Positions 50,128-62,332 of a DNA stretch of 64,000 bases are shown here, in pieces. The stretch is from Puffinus mauretanicus. Its lineage: Eukaryota > Chordata > Aves > Procellariiformes > Procellariidae. Both the position numbers and the translations under genes were made by a program. The stretch lies in contig JAJKFH010000102.1 in NCBI GenBank assembly GCA_023333565.1, positions 7,209,001 to 7,273,000 on the forward strand. Reading direction: 5' to 3'. The notes under the pieces were generated by a model, which was not told the origin of the DNA, did no database searches, and saw nothing but the letters and a program-made list of their open reading frames with translations. How positions within the stretch are numbered: position 1 is the first letter of the stretch; every line of letters begins with the position of its first letter.

Positions 50128-50460
50128 ATTCATTGGGCCAGAGAGAGTACAAGTGAGAGAATAAGCATGACTCCATTGCCTTGTGATTAGAGCATTCCCC
50201 AAGGGGGGAGACCTAAGTTTTGTCCCTGCTCTAATGGCTATTTAACGTTAAATCATTAGATTATACCATATTATATCAGTACATTTTATATTACATATAC
50301 ACACATGTACGTAAAGAAAATGTAAAATAGTCATTAAAGCAGGGACTGGAACCCAGATTTCTTCCCCTAACCTCCTCTTCAGGGGGTGCCATAATTACTG
50401 GACTATGAAGTCATACTTATTCTCTCACTCTCACTTTCTCTGGCCAATTAACATTTAATT
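50128..50460. repeat. Large imperfect hairpin repeat (copy 2, main unit)
   Basis: The left arm (50128..50248) and the right arm (about 50325..50460) are inverted copies. Read outward to loop, both have 'ggccagagaaagt..' / 'gggccagagagagt..', 'gagagaataag.atgact', and a final 'tccctgct.taatg.ctattt'. The loop is AT-rich (50249..50324). This is a MITE-like architecture with tRNA-like A/B-box order inside each arm. Identity is high near the arm ends and lower in the middle. It shares its arm ends with the copy at 39015..39250. Confidence 0.6.
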
Positions 50461-50880
50461 ATTCCAGCCCAACATTTTTGATAGGATTTTGGGCCCTGCA
50501 GTCTGTTGCAACCTAGTGGCTAGAGTTCTGTGGGTTCAGGGCCTCTGGGTCAAGGAGGCATGGTGTTTTCACCCCCATGGCCCCTCCTCAGCAGTACCTG
50601 CTAGGCAGCCTTGCTCCGTGAGCTGACATCTGTGGTTCCCATCCTCAAACACCAAACTCTCCTCCTATAGTGTATGGGCAGTACTGCATGGGCCGCCTAG
50701 GAACCTAATGCAGAACTGTAGATGCCATTACACTCAATAAGTGTTGGATGCTATGTTGCCTGAGCTCTTTTCTGCATCTAACTCAAAGCTACCTGCTAAA
50801 GGCCAGTCTTTTAAGCCAAGCAGAGCCCCAAATTCTGGACCATACTTCCTTCTTTTTCTTTGATTTCTCAAGTTAGGCAG
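50461..50880. repeat. Possible continuation of the same composite repeat
   Basis: Contains another A/B-box-like module ('aacctagtggctagagttct' then 'gtgggttcagggcc', 50510..50547) and 'gggccgcctaggaacctaat' (50690..50709), a block I associate with long palindromic repeats in turtles and other amniotes. Limits are uncertain. Confidence 0.3.
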
Positions 50881-53800
50881 ATCTGTGTCTAACTAGTAAG
50901 CAGATGGGCGAGTTCAGAGGAAAATTGAAGTGATAACGTTGCTAGGAGTTTCAAAATTATTTCATAGTGGTTGCAATGTTTTAGGGAGGGGTATCTGTAA
51001 TCATGCAGCTTATGAATCATGGTTGATATTATGAGGTTGAAAGTCTGAAAACTATCCAGTCTTTGATCTAGCATGGACATACATGGGTAAGCCAGGAACA
51101 ACTGAATGTCATTAAGGAGAGCCCTTTGGGCAGTGGACTAGTTATGCATTTGTGATAGATACTAAGAGCAGAACAAAGACATTGAGTAGTGAGTGTGGCT
51201 TTAAAATAAATGCCTCACAGTACAAAGGCCATACAAGATGGACATAAAAGTTAACAGAATAAAAGCAGACCTTCAAGTCAAGGATGCAAAACTAAAGGCA
51301 AGGTCCCTCATCAGCAAATAATGCACTGCCATAGAAAATGAAGGCACCCCAGCAGTGCTAGCTTCAGCTTAAAGAATACTCTGTCATGTTGCAGGACCAG
51401 AGGTGGTGAAGCATAAGCATAGGTATGTTTCTTGCATTACCAAAAACAGAGTAAGTGATGCACATGACTGTTCTGTAAAATCTGCAGGTTTTGTTTCCTT
51501 GTACCTACTTTATTCTGGTTAAAGGAGCTTATATCAGAAGGTTCACATCTTTTGGAGGTTCTGGGACATCCAGCATGTAAGTGATTGGGATGGCGGTGTA
51601 GGGCACCACAGCAGGCACTCAGGCCAGATGGTATGGTAGCCAGATTGTAGATGCCCATTCTCAGAAGGAAAGTAGTAGAAGACGCTCCTGCCAGAGGATC
51701 CAGACTAGAGAACCAAAGCCAGAAGCAGGGACTGAATATTGGTCTCTGAAAACTTAAAACCTTTGAAAAGACCTGGTGGCCAGACCCCCAAACAAGCAGT
51801 GTAACTTCCTTTAAAAAAACTGTAAAAATGAGATCTTGAACAAACTGCAGCTAGGGCAATGGCTACCTGTATTTCCCTTACCTTTGATAGCACACACTTT
51901 TCTATTTCATTTCTAAGCTGCGTGAGAGCTATGAATCAGCCTTGCTATGAATACGATCTAACAAAGAGGTGTCTGTTTTTTTAGGGGGGAAAACATATGT
52001 CTTCCTACATCCTTCATGGTTAATGTTAACAACACTGCCTAATGCCAATAAAGATCTATAGATAGACAGACAGATAGATGTAGAGACATCTTTTGTAATT
52101 AAACAGAATTACATAAAACTTCAACAACTCCATTGCAAAAAGATCTCCATCCATTGCTTAACATGGATTACTGCACCTTGCTTATTTTTCAAAATGTAAA
52201 AAAATCTTAAAATATCAAACAGTATCTCTGTGCTTAGAGAATACTCTTTTTTCACTTCAGCGCATGTTGATCTCTAGAACATTTTTCATTACACATCAGC
52301 CCAGTTAGACTTGGTGATTCTGCCCCTAACACCTGTAAATCAAAGGAAAAATGTGCAGGGCTGCGCTGCTCTGACACCTCATCTCTTCCCTGACCGTTAC
52401 ATTTTCACCTGCTCATTGTGTGAACACCGCTGGCGTACTGGCCACACAGCTGGTCGCAAGCTCGGTGCTAATCTGAGCCGGGCACAGATTTTGTGTCCTT
52501 TCAGCACTGGTTTGTCTCCTGGCTCCGGGTCACTTCTCTGATCCTGATCCTGCACTTGGGCCATGCTGCAAGTTCTGGACTAAGCCTAGATTGTCCTTGG
52601 ATCTATATCCCTTTATCCAGCTTATTTGTAAAAGTATGTGAAACATGCATTTTAGTAAATATATTATGAACAAAGATTTAATAAAAACTCTCCTTCCTTT
52701 GGAAATTACTTTAAAATATCATATACTAAGAACTTATTCACTTTCATCTAATAAAACTATTCATAAACTAAAAATTCTGGAATGTAGGACCCATATAAAA
52801 TAGCTCTTTTTAACTGGGAAAAACCAGCTGTCTGACCTAACCTGAACTCATCGTAGTCAGGAGCCTTTCTTTCTTGTGAATGGGCCCTGGATGAATCTTG
52901 AGAAAAACTTTACAAATACCTTCCCTCCTTACCTCTCAGGCACACATGCATGCATAGGTATATACATACACACATACCCCCCACTTATTTTTTTAAAATG
53001 CAAATTTCATGCTGATTCAGGCTACAGGATTCATAACCCTAAAACCATATAAAATAAGAGTTTGACATTCTGCCCCTGTCCAGCCAATGGATTATTTTTT
53101 ATTACAGTATAAACTTACCAGACCCTTGGCCAAAGTAATTTTATGTACATTTTGTTTAAAGATTTGCTGTGTTTATCTCATGAGAATATGCTACAGGCTA
53201 AAAACCCTGCTTTCAAGAGCCTTCCTATAGTCTTTCACCTCGCTCATCTTTAAGTCAGGGCAGATATAATGCAACATCTCACAATCCTTTCTCCTACACT
53301 ATGGCCATGCATTGTGAGATCTGCTTGTAGGGGCAAACAGCTTATTCACTCCCTGTATACACGAACAGTCTTTAATTTCTTCATGCAGAAAGGCAAAAAG
53401 CTTGTCTCAAGTACAGTGGGACTCTTTAAAGCAGAAAAAAACATCTGTCTATTAGAATTTAAATCAAGAACAAAGCTCATTTATCATAAGTTCTACCAAC
53501 ACCAGCAGCAAGCATATACCATGCTTCCTGTCAGGATGACCTTTATCTTCAAGTAAGAAAGGAGCAAAAGAGCAAATACAAAGTTCCTAGAGGAGAGCAC
53601 AGCATGTCCTGCCTCTGCAACGCATTACAGGAAAAGCAAGAATAAAAAGCCTTAAAGAAAGACATCAGAAAGGCAGATACCAGGGCAAGAGCAGGCAACA
53701 CTAAAAGGAGAAAATAGAAACATTTAACCTACCACACCCTCTGAAAGACCAATTTTTCTTTTTCAACAGCAGGTTTGGGACTTCCAGGAAGTTTTACGCC

Positions 53801-55365
53801 ATTGTTTGTGGTAAACATCAACCTGGTCATGGCTCAATATCTGTAGAGGATTTGTTGTTCTGGTGATTGTTGCTATTGTTTAGGAAAACAAATTGGGAAC
53901 AGATGAAACCAGGTCCTGGGTCTGTGCTGTCACTGAAACAGAAGACCAGTGTTGAAAAGAGGGAAGTAAAGGAAAAGGTAGAGACACAAAAAGCTACAAA
54001 AGTGTAACAAAAATCCCAAACACACAGGCAAGAGAAGGGGAAGCAGATAGGAGAAAAAGTCCTACACATAAATTAATCTCCAATTCAGAATTTTTCTTTT
54101 TTACCAATTTTTTAGTGGTAGTGGGTTTTTTTACATTCTAGCTTTCTTTCTAGCAGAAAGTGCTCCATGTTCAGCCTGACATTCAGAGTATTGTTTCAAT
54201 ATTGTTCTTTAAAACAGGGAGATGTACTTCAGTAACAAAAAGCTATGTCATTATCTCAATTAAGAGACGCACGTTACACCCCTTTTGACAAAAGGCAAGA
54301 AGCTGAAACAGCAATAAAAGAGAGCCTAACAAGGCATGCTCTATTGTGGTTAATGCTTCTTTATTTGCCGATGTACACAAGCCTTTGTATACAACAATGT
54401 ACATGAGCACCTGATCTACAGAAGCTCTGCTTGCCAAGGCTACATAATCCTACATCTCGTTCCCCATTTTCAACATTTCAGTATGCCCTCATGGAAGCTC
54501 TCTCCATCCTGGTTTTGGAAGAAGCCATGCTGGGGTTGTCACCATATACTCCTCTCATGCGTGTGTAAACTCATTGGGATTTACCCTGTTTACAGCAGAA
54601 TCTGATTTCATATACCTCCTGAAGCAATTAATGCAAACCTTCTTCTACAGCTGGGCAAAACAAGGTTCCCAAGTAACCTGATTTCCAGAAGTACCAGCAG
54701 CTTGAAATTGCTCTTTGCACAATCTATTCAGCACTTCTGGAAAAAGCAGCTACGTTTTAGGTATCAAATTATGAATTTAGGACACTAACTTCAGGATGCC
54801 CTTCTTCTAAGAAATTGGGTCTTGAGCCAGTGAAAGGCTAAATTCTACCTTCACTGCAGCCCCTTGGTCTTGGGGGGCACGTAACTGAACTGTATGTGCA
54901 GAACATCTTCTTAAATGTACACAGTTGGGGCATTTCAAATTTCCCTTCATTTTGCAGATATAGCACCAGACACAGCGATTCTCAAAGTTTAGTCAGAACA
55001 GGTTTCTATAGAAAACTTGAAAGCTTTACATTCAGTTGTAGAAAAAAAAAAGTCCATATATTGTGATAGTCTTCACTTTTCACACCTACTCAGTGTCAAC
55101 ACCTGTTTAGCTGTAGAATTTTGAAAAAGCAATGACTTATTTTAATATTGCTGCAAAGGTACTTTATTTCTACATAAATGATTTATTTTAATTTTATTTC
55201 ATGTTATTCAATATAAGCTATTTCTAGTATATATCTATAATGTATTGTGGGTAGAAAGAGAATCTCTGATGAACACATACTAGTGAGTTCTAGAAAGGCA
55301 GATAATTTCCTTCACTTAATAATAGTTTTCTTTCCTCTTGGCTGCAGACTCTCATAACTAGCACC
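50881..55365. other. Unannotated unique sequence
   Basis: No gene recognised over about 4.5 kb. Simple repeats: a GATA/GACA run at about 52055..52081, and CA/TA-rich sequence at 52938..52976. A slightly GC-richer patch at 52340..52580 has a frame without recognisable product. The rest is AT-rich. Confidence 0.4.
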
Positions 55366-55521
55366 ATGCCAAACATTCGAAGATTGGATTATGGCCTGTC
55401 GTACTTGATTATTTTTGTCAGCATGCTGACCCAGGGTGCCCTTTTCTTGTGTTGTTCCTTCTGTTTCCATTTTTCATGTCATCCAGCTTTTCATCTTGTC
55501 AATCAGCTTTTGACTTCCTGA
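55366..55521 (+). CDS. Possible small ORF, 51 codons, with a hydrophobic segment (doubtful)
   Basis: The ATG at 55366 has A at -3 (ACCATG) and lies 18 bases downstream of a splice-acceptor-like TTTCCTCTTGGCTGCAG ending at 55347. The frame runs to TGA at 55519..55521. The predicted peptide starts M-P-N-I-R-R-L-D-Y-G and then has an uncharged hydrophobic segment (residues about 11-37, with only polar Ser/Thr/Gln breaks) before a His/Cys-bearing tail. That arrangement could be a membrane anchor or a signal-peptide-like exon. No homologue is recognised and a frame of this length is common by chance. Kept only because start context, acceptor and hydrophobic segment coincide. Confidence 0.12.
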   Translation: MPNIRRLDYGLSYLIIFVSMLTQGALFLCCSFCFHFSCHPAFHLVNQLLTS

Positions 55522-56059
55522 TTAAAGTGTCTGTCACAGGAGCAGCCTGGTCTCCAGTCAGTTGTTTAATTTGTTCCTCATGGCATCCAATTGAGTTATT
55601 CATCTGGCCCAGCTGTTCCCAAGTGCTTCCAGCATCACTTTTTCATGTGTTTGGGTTTAACCTCTATATCTATGTACAACAGTGTGAATTGTTCCATTCA
55701 TTCTGTTGACTGTGGACTGCTTTGCCTCCGTCTAATGCCTTGACATTGCTAGGACGGCTGCTACTGTATTCTGCGGCTTAACCAGCTGAGAGAAAAGCAG
55801 TATTTCACCCTGGTGTTATGGTAACAAATACAACTAAACAGACTAGTTCTCAAGTATTATAGCAGGCCCAATTTTTAACAATTAGGAACATGTAATGGAA
55901 AACTCTGCTCTCAGAGATTTGAATCCACCCAAAAAAATAATGTTGATGACGCTTGGCAGGAGGAGAGAAATGTTACTTTGCCAGGAATTTTTAGCATTCA
56001 CTTGAAATCAGTTCGCTTCATTATCATGAGGGATGTTTTCTCAGTGCCAAGTCTAGGCC
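55522..56059. other. Unique sequence
   Basis: AT-rich, no gene or repeat recognised. Confidence 0.3.
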
Positions 56060-56165
56060 TGGTATAACCCAGCCATAACTCCCAGTGACTTATGTGGGAG
56101 TTGCACAAGCTCACAGCAGGGCTAAATTTGGTGATCTGACTGAAGTCGTACAGGCATCCAGTTGG
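56060..56165 (+). repeat. Ancient amniote repeat fragment ('taactcccattgactt' type)
   Basis: Reads 'ataactcccagtgacttatg', 'tgggagttgcacaagctcac' and 'agcagggctaaatttgg'. I recall a common turtle/crocodile/bird repeat of the form 'aactcccattgacttcagtgggagttgcac..cagcagggc..aatttggc' with the same order. Family name not given. Confidence 0.5.
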
Positions 56166-56324
56166 AACAATGGAATTTAAATCAATTCAGTGTCATCGCA
56201 GTAAAATGCTCAAATCTTGTTGTGTTGCTTTAATAGCTGCTTTTCAGAGAGAATTAGGGGAGAAGGATTAGCATTAAATTCTGACTCTACTCCATGCTTT
56301 TTTTCCCTCTGGATTAACAACTGA

Positions 56325-56445
56325 TATGCCTCAGTTTCCCTACTGGATATAACAATACACACATCACATCGGGACGAAGGAACGATTATTTATTAAATAA
56401 GTTGAAGCTGAAGAATGCTGGGTATTATTATTTATGATTACTGGA
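56325..56445 (+). repeat. MIR/L2-tail-like fragment
   Basis: 'atatgcctcagtttccctac' followed by 'ataacaatacacac' and ending in 'gctgggtattattatttatg' mirrors the MIR/L2-type tail ('cctcagtttccccat..ataataatac..gctatgtattattatt'). Confidence 0.5.
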
Positions 56446-57223
56446 AGCTAATCTAATTGAGTAGAATGCTGGAATAGTTTTGAACTTTGTATCATGGAGG
56501 AGGAAGGCATTTTCTGATAACCAACTTTTGTTTTTGACAGAAATCAAACAAATTCTGTGCTGTAGAGCATATGTTGATTGTTTTAGGGTTTGGGAAGAAC
56601 CTTTTTTTCTTCCCAATTGCCCTATTGTTTCATCTTTTTTTCCTGCCTTCTACTGCATCACAAAGTATTGTCATTTGCTAATGGCAGGATGACTTTATGG
56701 CCTTTCTCATGTAAGAAATTCTATGCTTCAGTGTAAAAACATTTTTTATTTATATAAGTTTTATCTGATAAAGGTATAGAGCAAAAAATTTGATCCCAAG
56801 CTGGGTGGATTTTCAGCAGACTACAGCTTTTTTCCTATTGTGCTAACATTTGTTTCTCCACAGACACATCAAGACTCAAAGTGCTGATTCCTTAGCACTG
56901 TGAGTTTTTAGTAGAGTTTTATATACCAGAAAGAAGAATTTTATTAAAACAATATTAACTCAGTCATGTCCCTGCTGGATGCCTGTTCACATCATAAAAA
57001 TCGCCAGCTTGACTGGCACTCACTGGCACCCATATAAGAACTCTCAGTGGGGAAGCCAAGGACTGAATGGACATGGGTCCTGAAGCGCCCTTTCATCCCT
57101 ACAGGTGGTCCTTCCAGCTCAGAAGTGAGGTATGGTCTTGGAGCAGTACCATACCTGTTCTGGGGCTAAACAAATGACTTCAGCTTTCATCACCTTAATG
57201 CCAAAACTTTTCAAGAGTCTTAC
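56446..57223. other. Unique AT-rich sequence
   Basis: No gene recognised. Confidence 0.3.
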
Positions 57224-57288
57224 TCTTTTCTTTTCTTTTCTTTTCTTTGCTTTGCTTTGCTTTGCTTTGCTTTTTTCTTTTTTTTTTC
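57224..57288 (+). repeat. Compound pyrimidine microsatellite (CTTTT)n(TTTGC)n
   Basis: About four CTTTT units pass into about five TTTGC units and then a T-rich run. The GC-bearing unit most likely arose by a point change in the CTTTT array and then expanded. Likely length-polymorphic. Confidence 0.9.
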
Positions 57289-57597
57289 AAATAAAGAATC
57301 TAAAGTTTTGTTTGCTTGTTAAGAAAACTGCATTCTTTCCAGTTGTAGTTTTTGCACTTAACTTAGAAAACAGAGGTACACATAAGAGAGGATCAGGAAA
57401 TATCTCCAGCAACATTTGCGGTTTGGAGCCATGATACGTCTAAGAGATTCCTGCTTTCCTCTTACTTTCTCGCTGACTTTGTAGAAACAGCCAGAGGACC
57501 CTTTTACAGAATGCAGTCTGGCTTCAATCACCGTTAAATGGCTTCCATCCTACTGGACATTTGTTTGGGAAGGACTGTTCCTGAAAAACACTGCTGT

Positions 57598-57663
57598 GAA
57601 ATGCATGCTATTTGGAATGAATTTGTATTTGAAATGCATTCTATTTGGAATGAGTTTGTATTT
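57598..57663 (+). repeat. Tandem duplication, two 33-bp units
   Basis: 57598..57630 and 57631..57663 are identical at 31 of 33 positions; they start GAAATGCAT and end TTTGTATTT. A recent local duplication. Confidence 0.92.
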
Positions 57664-59629
57664 TCTAACCTCACAGTATTTTAGGATGGGTTAAAAAATA
57701 TGGTAGAACAGAGCGAGTATGTGCATTGGGCCTAATAATTATGCACTTTCCATTAGTATCTGAGTCTCTCCTGGGTGCAAAAATGGAAAAAGAAGAATGC
57801 AATGCACCTATTCAAAATAGGCTGTGCAGTTAGTACTGCTGGGCTTGCTTGGAAGCTTTGCCCTGAGTCCTCTGAATTTGGTTTCCTCTTACATTTTCCA
57901 TGAGCTTGACTTAGTCAAGAAAATAATTGCATGATGTCTCAAATCTGCCCTTCCCCCAGCTTCTTGTATCATAAAATAACTCCAGGCACAATGTTATGCA
58001 AGTCTGTGATCATCCCTCTAATTTCTTATAAAAGATATGACCTCGTTATCAATGAAGATATTTTTAAAGTACTGATCATCTGAGCTAAAACCTCATGGAT
58101 AGAAATGCAAAATACGTTCTAATCTCTCTCAAAGCTCAAATCCATATTGGTTACACTCAATTCAAATTCTACATGGTTTCCTTTGCAACCAAAACCAACT
58201 ACTCTACTTTCAAGATACATGAAATACGAGCTGAAATTTTGGGGTGCAGCCATAATCTTGAGAGGTTATGCTACAGTGTTTGGGGGTGTATTGTCTTTAC
58301 TAACACCTGAGAATGAAATTTGGCTGCCAGGCACACATTTATTAGGATCATTCTAAAAATTTGTACAGTATAAAGCCCAAATCAGAGTGAGCTATTCAAT
58401 TGCATTTCTGGATCATAACCTGAGCTGTTTCTCTTTATGCATAGAAAAAGGAGTATATGGTTTTCAGATTGTGACACCTTTTAGTTTGTGTATTATGCAC
58501 TGTACTGCTAATCACTTGGGAAGCCATTTTGTTCTCAAAGCTCAACATGGACTGCAAAAGGAGATGTATACTCAATACTCTTCCACAGAGATTTTACATT
58601 TATTCTCGCTTTCTTTCTTTTTTTTTTTTTTTTTTTTTTGCTGTTCTCAACCTAAAAGAAAGGTCACTTCAAGTGATGCTGTATATATTGTGCTCTTTAT
58701 GCACCTAACAGTGGAGTGTCTGTACTCTAAGATGACAGAAGATCTGCAGCCCCTGGTTCCTTTTACCTTTGATGTCTTCAAGAAGTGACTGAAATATCAA
58801 TATGTTTACTGAACATAGAGGAAAAACTACTTCCCTCAGGGTGAAGTAACTAGGTTTAGGATGGCTTACAAGACACCTCCCCTATGGAAGAGGACGAGCT
58901 TCAGGGCACATATAAATATACATCATATACACATAGTCATCCTCCCAGACAGAAGAAATACATATGTTTTAACAAGCACATTTCAAAATGCAACCTGGTT
59001 TAGCTTCTGCTGCACTAATAACTCCTGCAATTAAGCAATGTTGGTAGTCAATTAGTTCACAGTTTTTTCATATTGAAGGAGCAAATATAGGCAGGTATTT
59101 AACCCCTTTTGTGCCCTTGGGCCATTAGTATGCCTAACATTGGTGAAACTGTAATTGTAATCCTCTCAGATACAGTTTTTCTTCTGTTATATCAGGAGGT
59201 GATAAAACGAAACAGCATGATTGAATATTGAAAAGGCTGGATAACTTTATGAGTATTGCTACTACTAATAGCCACCTTATGTTTAAGTGAAATCTTTTGC
59301 ATGGGAGGATCTAAAAATTTCCCAATATACATATAATTTCACTTATCATTGAACTTTTCTGAGGCAACCCTGGTGCATAAAAGGAAGACCCCGTGAGATG
59401 AACAGCAAGCCTGGCACTTAGTGGAAATACTAGTGTTACTCTATAACCTGTACAGCAAGATGGGGAGGTAATGTGTGATCTTCCCCAGACTGTAAGCCAC
59501 GATGATGGTTCTAGAAGTTGTCACCAAAAGGTACTTTATTGTCCTTTGTACTTCCTGAGTATAGGCAGAGGCTTAAGGCCACAGTCTCGCCCTCATATTT
59601 CATGTTGTTAATTTTTCTAAAGCTATGTA
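57664..59629. other. Unique AT-rich sequence
   Basis: No gene recognised. A T22 tract lies at 58618..58639. A 133-codon frame at 58387..58788 runs through the T tract and has no recognisable product. Confidence 0.4.
58618..58639 (+). repeat. T22 homopolymer
   Basis: Uninterrupted T run. On the minus strand it would be an A tail, but no retroposon body is recognisable on the left side. Confidence 0.88.
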
Positions 59630-59694
59630 AAATGAATATTATGTAGATAAATGTAAAATGATAATTATGTAGATTATCTACATAATATTCATTT
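59630..59694. repeat. Perfect 21-bp inverted repeat with a nested hairpin
   Basis: Arms at 59630..59650 and 59674..59694 are exact reverse complements. Inside, ATTATGTAGA at 59664..59673 is also the exact reverse complement of TCTACATAAT at 59677..59686 with a 3-base loop. The motif ATTATGTAGA therefore occurs three times (two direct, one inverted) in 65 bases. Alternative fold-backs are possible. This is a non-random structure in AT-rich DNA. Confidence 0.92.
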
Positions 59695-61604
59695 ACTTCC
59701 ATCTTCTGTGCATTCAGTTTCAACACATCATCCCATAGCTACCTATTGCAATGCTGGACTAGGTGACATTTTAATGCACTCTCATTTCCATTTAAAATTC
59801 TACTGGAAAAGTGTGAAATATCCTTTTTTTTATGTGTGTGAATAGAGCCTTTAGTGCTTAAGTTTAAATGAATGGTGTATTTTTTGGCTAGGTGTCAAAG
59901 ACTTAACAGAACATGTACTATAGTCTTCTCACAGGAAAAAACAAATAGTTTCACACTGAGGTATTTGGAAACAGGTGTGCCGAACAATTACAGAATGTTA
60001 CAGCTCTTGAAGGCAGCCCTCCAAGAAATTAAGGTCTAAAAATGTATGGTAACACTATCACATTGATAAAATATCTAGTACTGAATCCCACTGGACAGGA
60101 GAAAAACTGACTGGAGCGCAAGGAGAAGATGTGATCACTATTATGTCAAGGCATGAAGCAGCTAGAGTTGTTGCCAACAGGTCTGGAAGGAAAACAATAG
60201 AAAAACTTCACTAGGGATGTGGTTTGGAACAACAGATCAACAGTGTCCGCTCCCACTCTCACGGTCACCACCCTGTCTCAGGCGGCAAAACGCTTTCTGA
60301 GCCATACTCAGCAAAGTGCCTGATGGAACCATCGCTGCTTATTTAACACGCAGCTACACGGCTCTACAAAACTGAGCAGCGACGTTTTTTGCTGATGCCC
60401 CTCTTTCCTAAAGCACGGGTCCCACATTTCTGTTTCACCATATATCCATCTCATTTCGATCCTCTCCTGAAAAAACAATCTTTCCATGCTTCTCTTCCTT
60501 GGTTATGATGTAACTCAAACTATTCCATAAAACTTATAAAGCCAAGATTTCACTTCCATTTCCCGACTTCTAACAGACATCCAGAAACAATAGTAAGCAT
60601 TTCAAAGTTGTTATAAATCCACAAAAAGGAATCCAACCTTCAGTCCACCCCCCTGAAATGTTCTCCTGCTCTTCCAAAAATTATTGGTGTCCCCAGGCAC
60701 ACCTGCATAGCAAATCTTTACCAGGACCGCTTAACTTATTTTTCACTTTCCCGCTTTGAGACTACTATTCTCAGAAATTTGAAGTGGTCTCTTCCATCAA
60801 GTCTGATTTTTCTGTTACCTCAAAACAAGGTGACCCTGCCTCTTCACCCCCCAAATCCACCAGCTTACGTGTGCAGTGTTTCCACATGGCGTAGAGGGGA
60901 ATTCCTCCCTGACTCTCTCTGCATTCAGGTTATGGCCCTATCATTATTTTAGCATGTGTATCTACACATTTTATTACTGGTCACAAGATTATTCCTCTCC
61001 GTTTTCAAATCGAGCGGTACTGTTTGACTCCATGATCTCCCGTGGCAGTGGATCCCAGTGACAATTCTCTGCCTTTGCCAAGACTGTAACAATGTTTAAT
61101 GTCGAAGGATGAAAACACAATATCCTATCTTTGATGTTTAAAGAGAGGGGAGAGTCCTCAAGACCTTTCTGCATATTATACAGGGTAATACATTTGTATG
61201 CTCTCTGCAGAGCTGACATGTCTTATTCAAGGTCAGCTCTGCTCCACACTCTGGTCCAGGAACTTCCCTCCCTAAGTTTTCATATTTCAGTTAGACACCA
61301 AGTTGCTAAATTGTGAAGTCAAGGCTAAAGCAAACCAGCAGACAAATGGCAAATAGAAAAAAATCCTAACGCTTCATACTGCTGTTGTGCTTCTCTGAAA
61401 AGATCAATGCAATAACACCCTGCATTCATGGACCTCGAAGAACCTCTGTAGAAGTGGGCCAACACCTTCAGCCCTAGTACCAATGGAGCTCCAAAATGCA
61501 CATACACTCACAGAAGATGGGATAAGAAGTAATTTTACTGATACCACTGCAGACACAATGGTACAAGTTTGTTATATATGTCAGGAGAATCAGGCTTACA
61601 GAAC
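59695..61604. other. Unannotated unique sequence
   Basis: No gene or repeat recognised. Slight GC rise with CpGs near 60240..60390. Confidence 0.35.
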
Positions 61605-61735
61605 TTGAGGTGTGGAAAAGAACTGATTTGACCCACAGTCACAGAGCTATTTAGCAGCACAGTAAAGAAAACAGCATACATCTCCTGGCTTTCAGTCCTC
61701 TCCTCTCTAGTTGCTGGGCAGTACAACTACTGTTT
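61605..61735 (-). repeat. MIR-like fragment, inverted
   Basis: Plus strand reads 'acccacagtcacagagctat', 'ttagcagcacag' and 'ctcctggctttcagtcctct', matching the antisense MIR order 'ggtcacacagctagtaagtggcag..gtctcctgactcccagtcc'. The sense of the element is minus. Confidence 0.6.
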
Positions 61736-62332
61736 CCATAATAATTATACTATGTGCTTAACAAATTGTGTGAAACCTAATGAATGGCAATTTAGCCTAA
61801 GGATGTTCTTCAGGCCCCAGACAGCCCTTCTTCTCTAAGGCTTTACCCTCAACAACCTAAGACTGGATCATCAGCCACTTCAAATGCCTAAGAGAAAATA
61901 AAAATAAACACCAAGTCAGACTCCAGGTCTTTTTATGATCCTCTTTGGGCTTGTCAAGGGACAGATGTTCCCCCCAAGTTTGGTGAGACTTCCTGATCTT
62001 ATTATGACTTCCAATGGGGCAAGAGTCTTCCTAATTATTACTTTATATTGTGAATTCTGACCAGATGTTGTTGAAGAAAAGCATATTTTTCTAGAGAGAA
62101 CTGTCCTTTACTTCTAAAAGAAACCAAAATATAAGACCACTGTCATTCTGTTTTGTCCTAACCAAACTGCTGTAGACATTATTTCCTCAAAAAAAAAAAA
62201 AAATTAAGTCTCCATCAAATGACATCTACTCTATCTGGCACTTCCCCGGTTTATGAATGCTATTTCATGGTTTTCTTTTCAAAAAAACTTTTAATTTCAA
62301 AAATCAGAGTTTACTGAAATCAGCTTTGCACG
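61736..62332. other. Unique AT-rich sequence
   Basis: A15 tract at about 62189..62203. No gene recognised. Confidence 0.35.

Noticed and set aside
49738..50202. 154-codon minus-strand frame
   Set aside because: Runs straight through repeat modules at 49939..50070 and 50128..50202, so it is repeat-derived.
60005..60240. Possible further CR1 remnant
   Set aside because: Only scattered words such as 'aagatgtgatcacta' recall CR1; no consistent protein-level alignment with the copy at 3..581.
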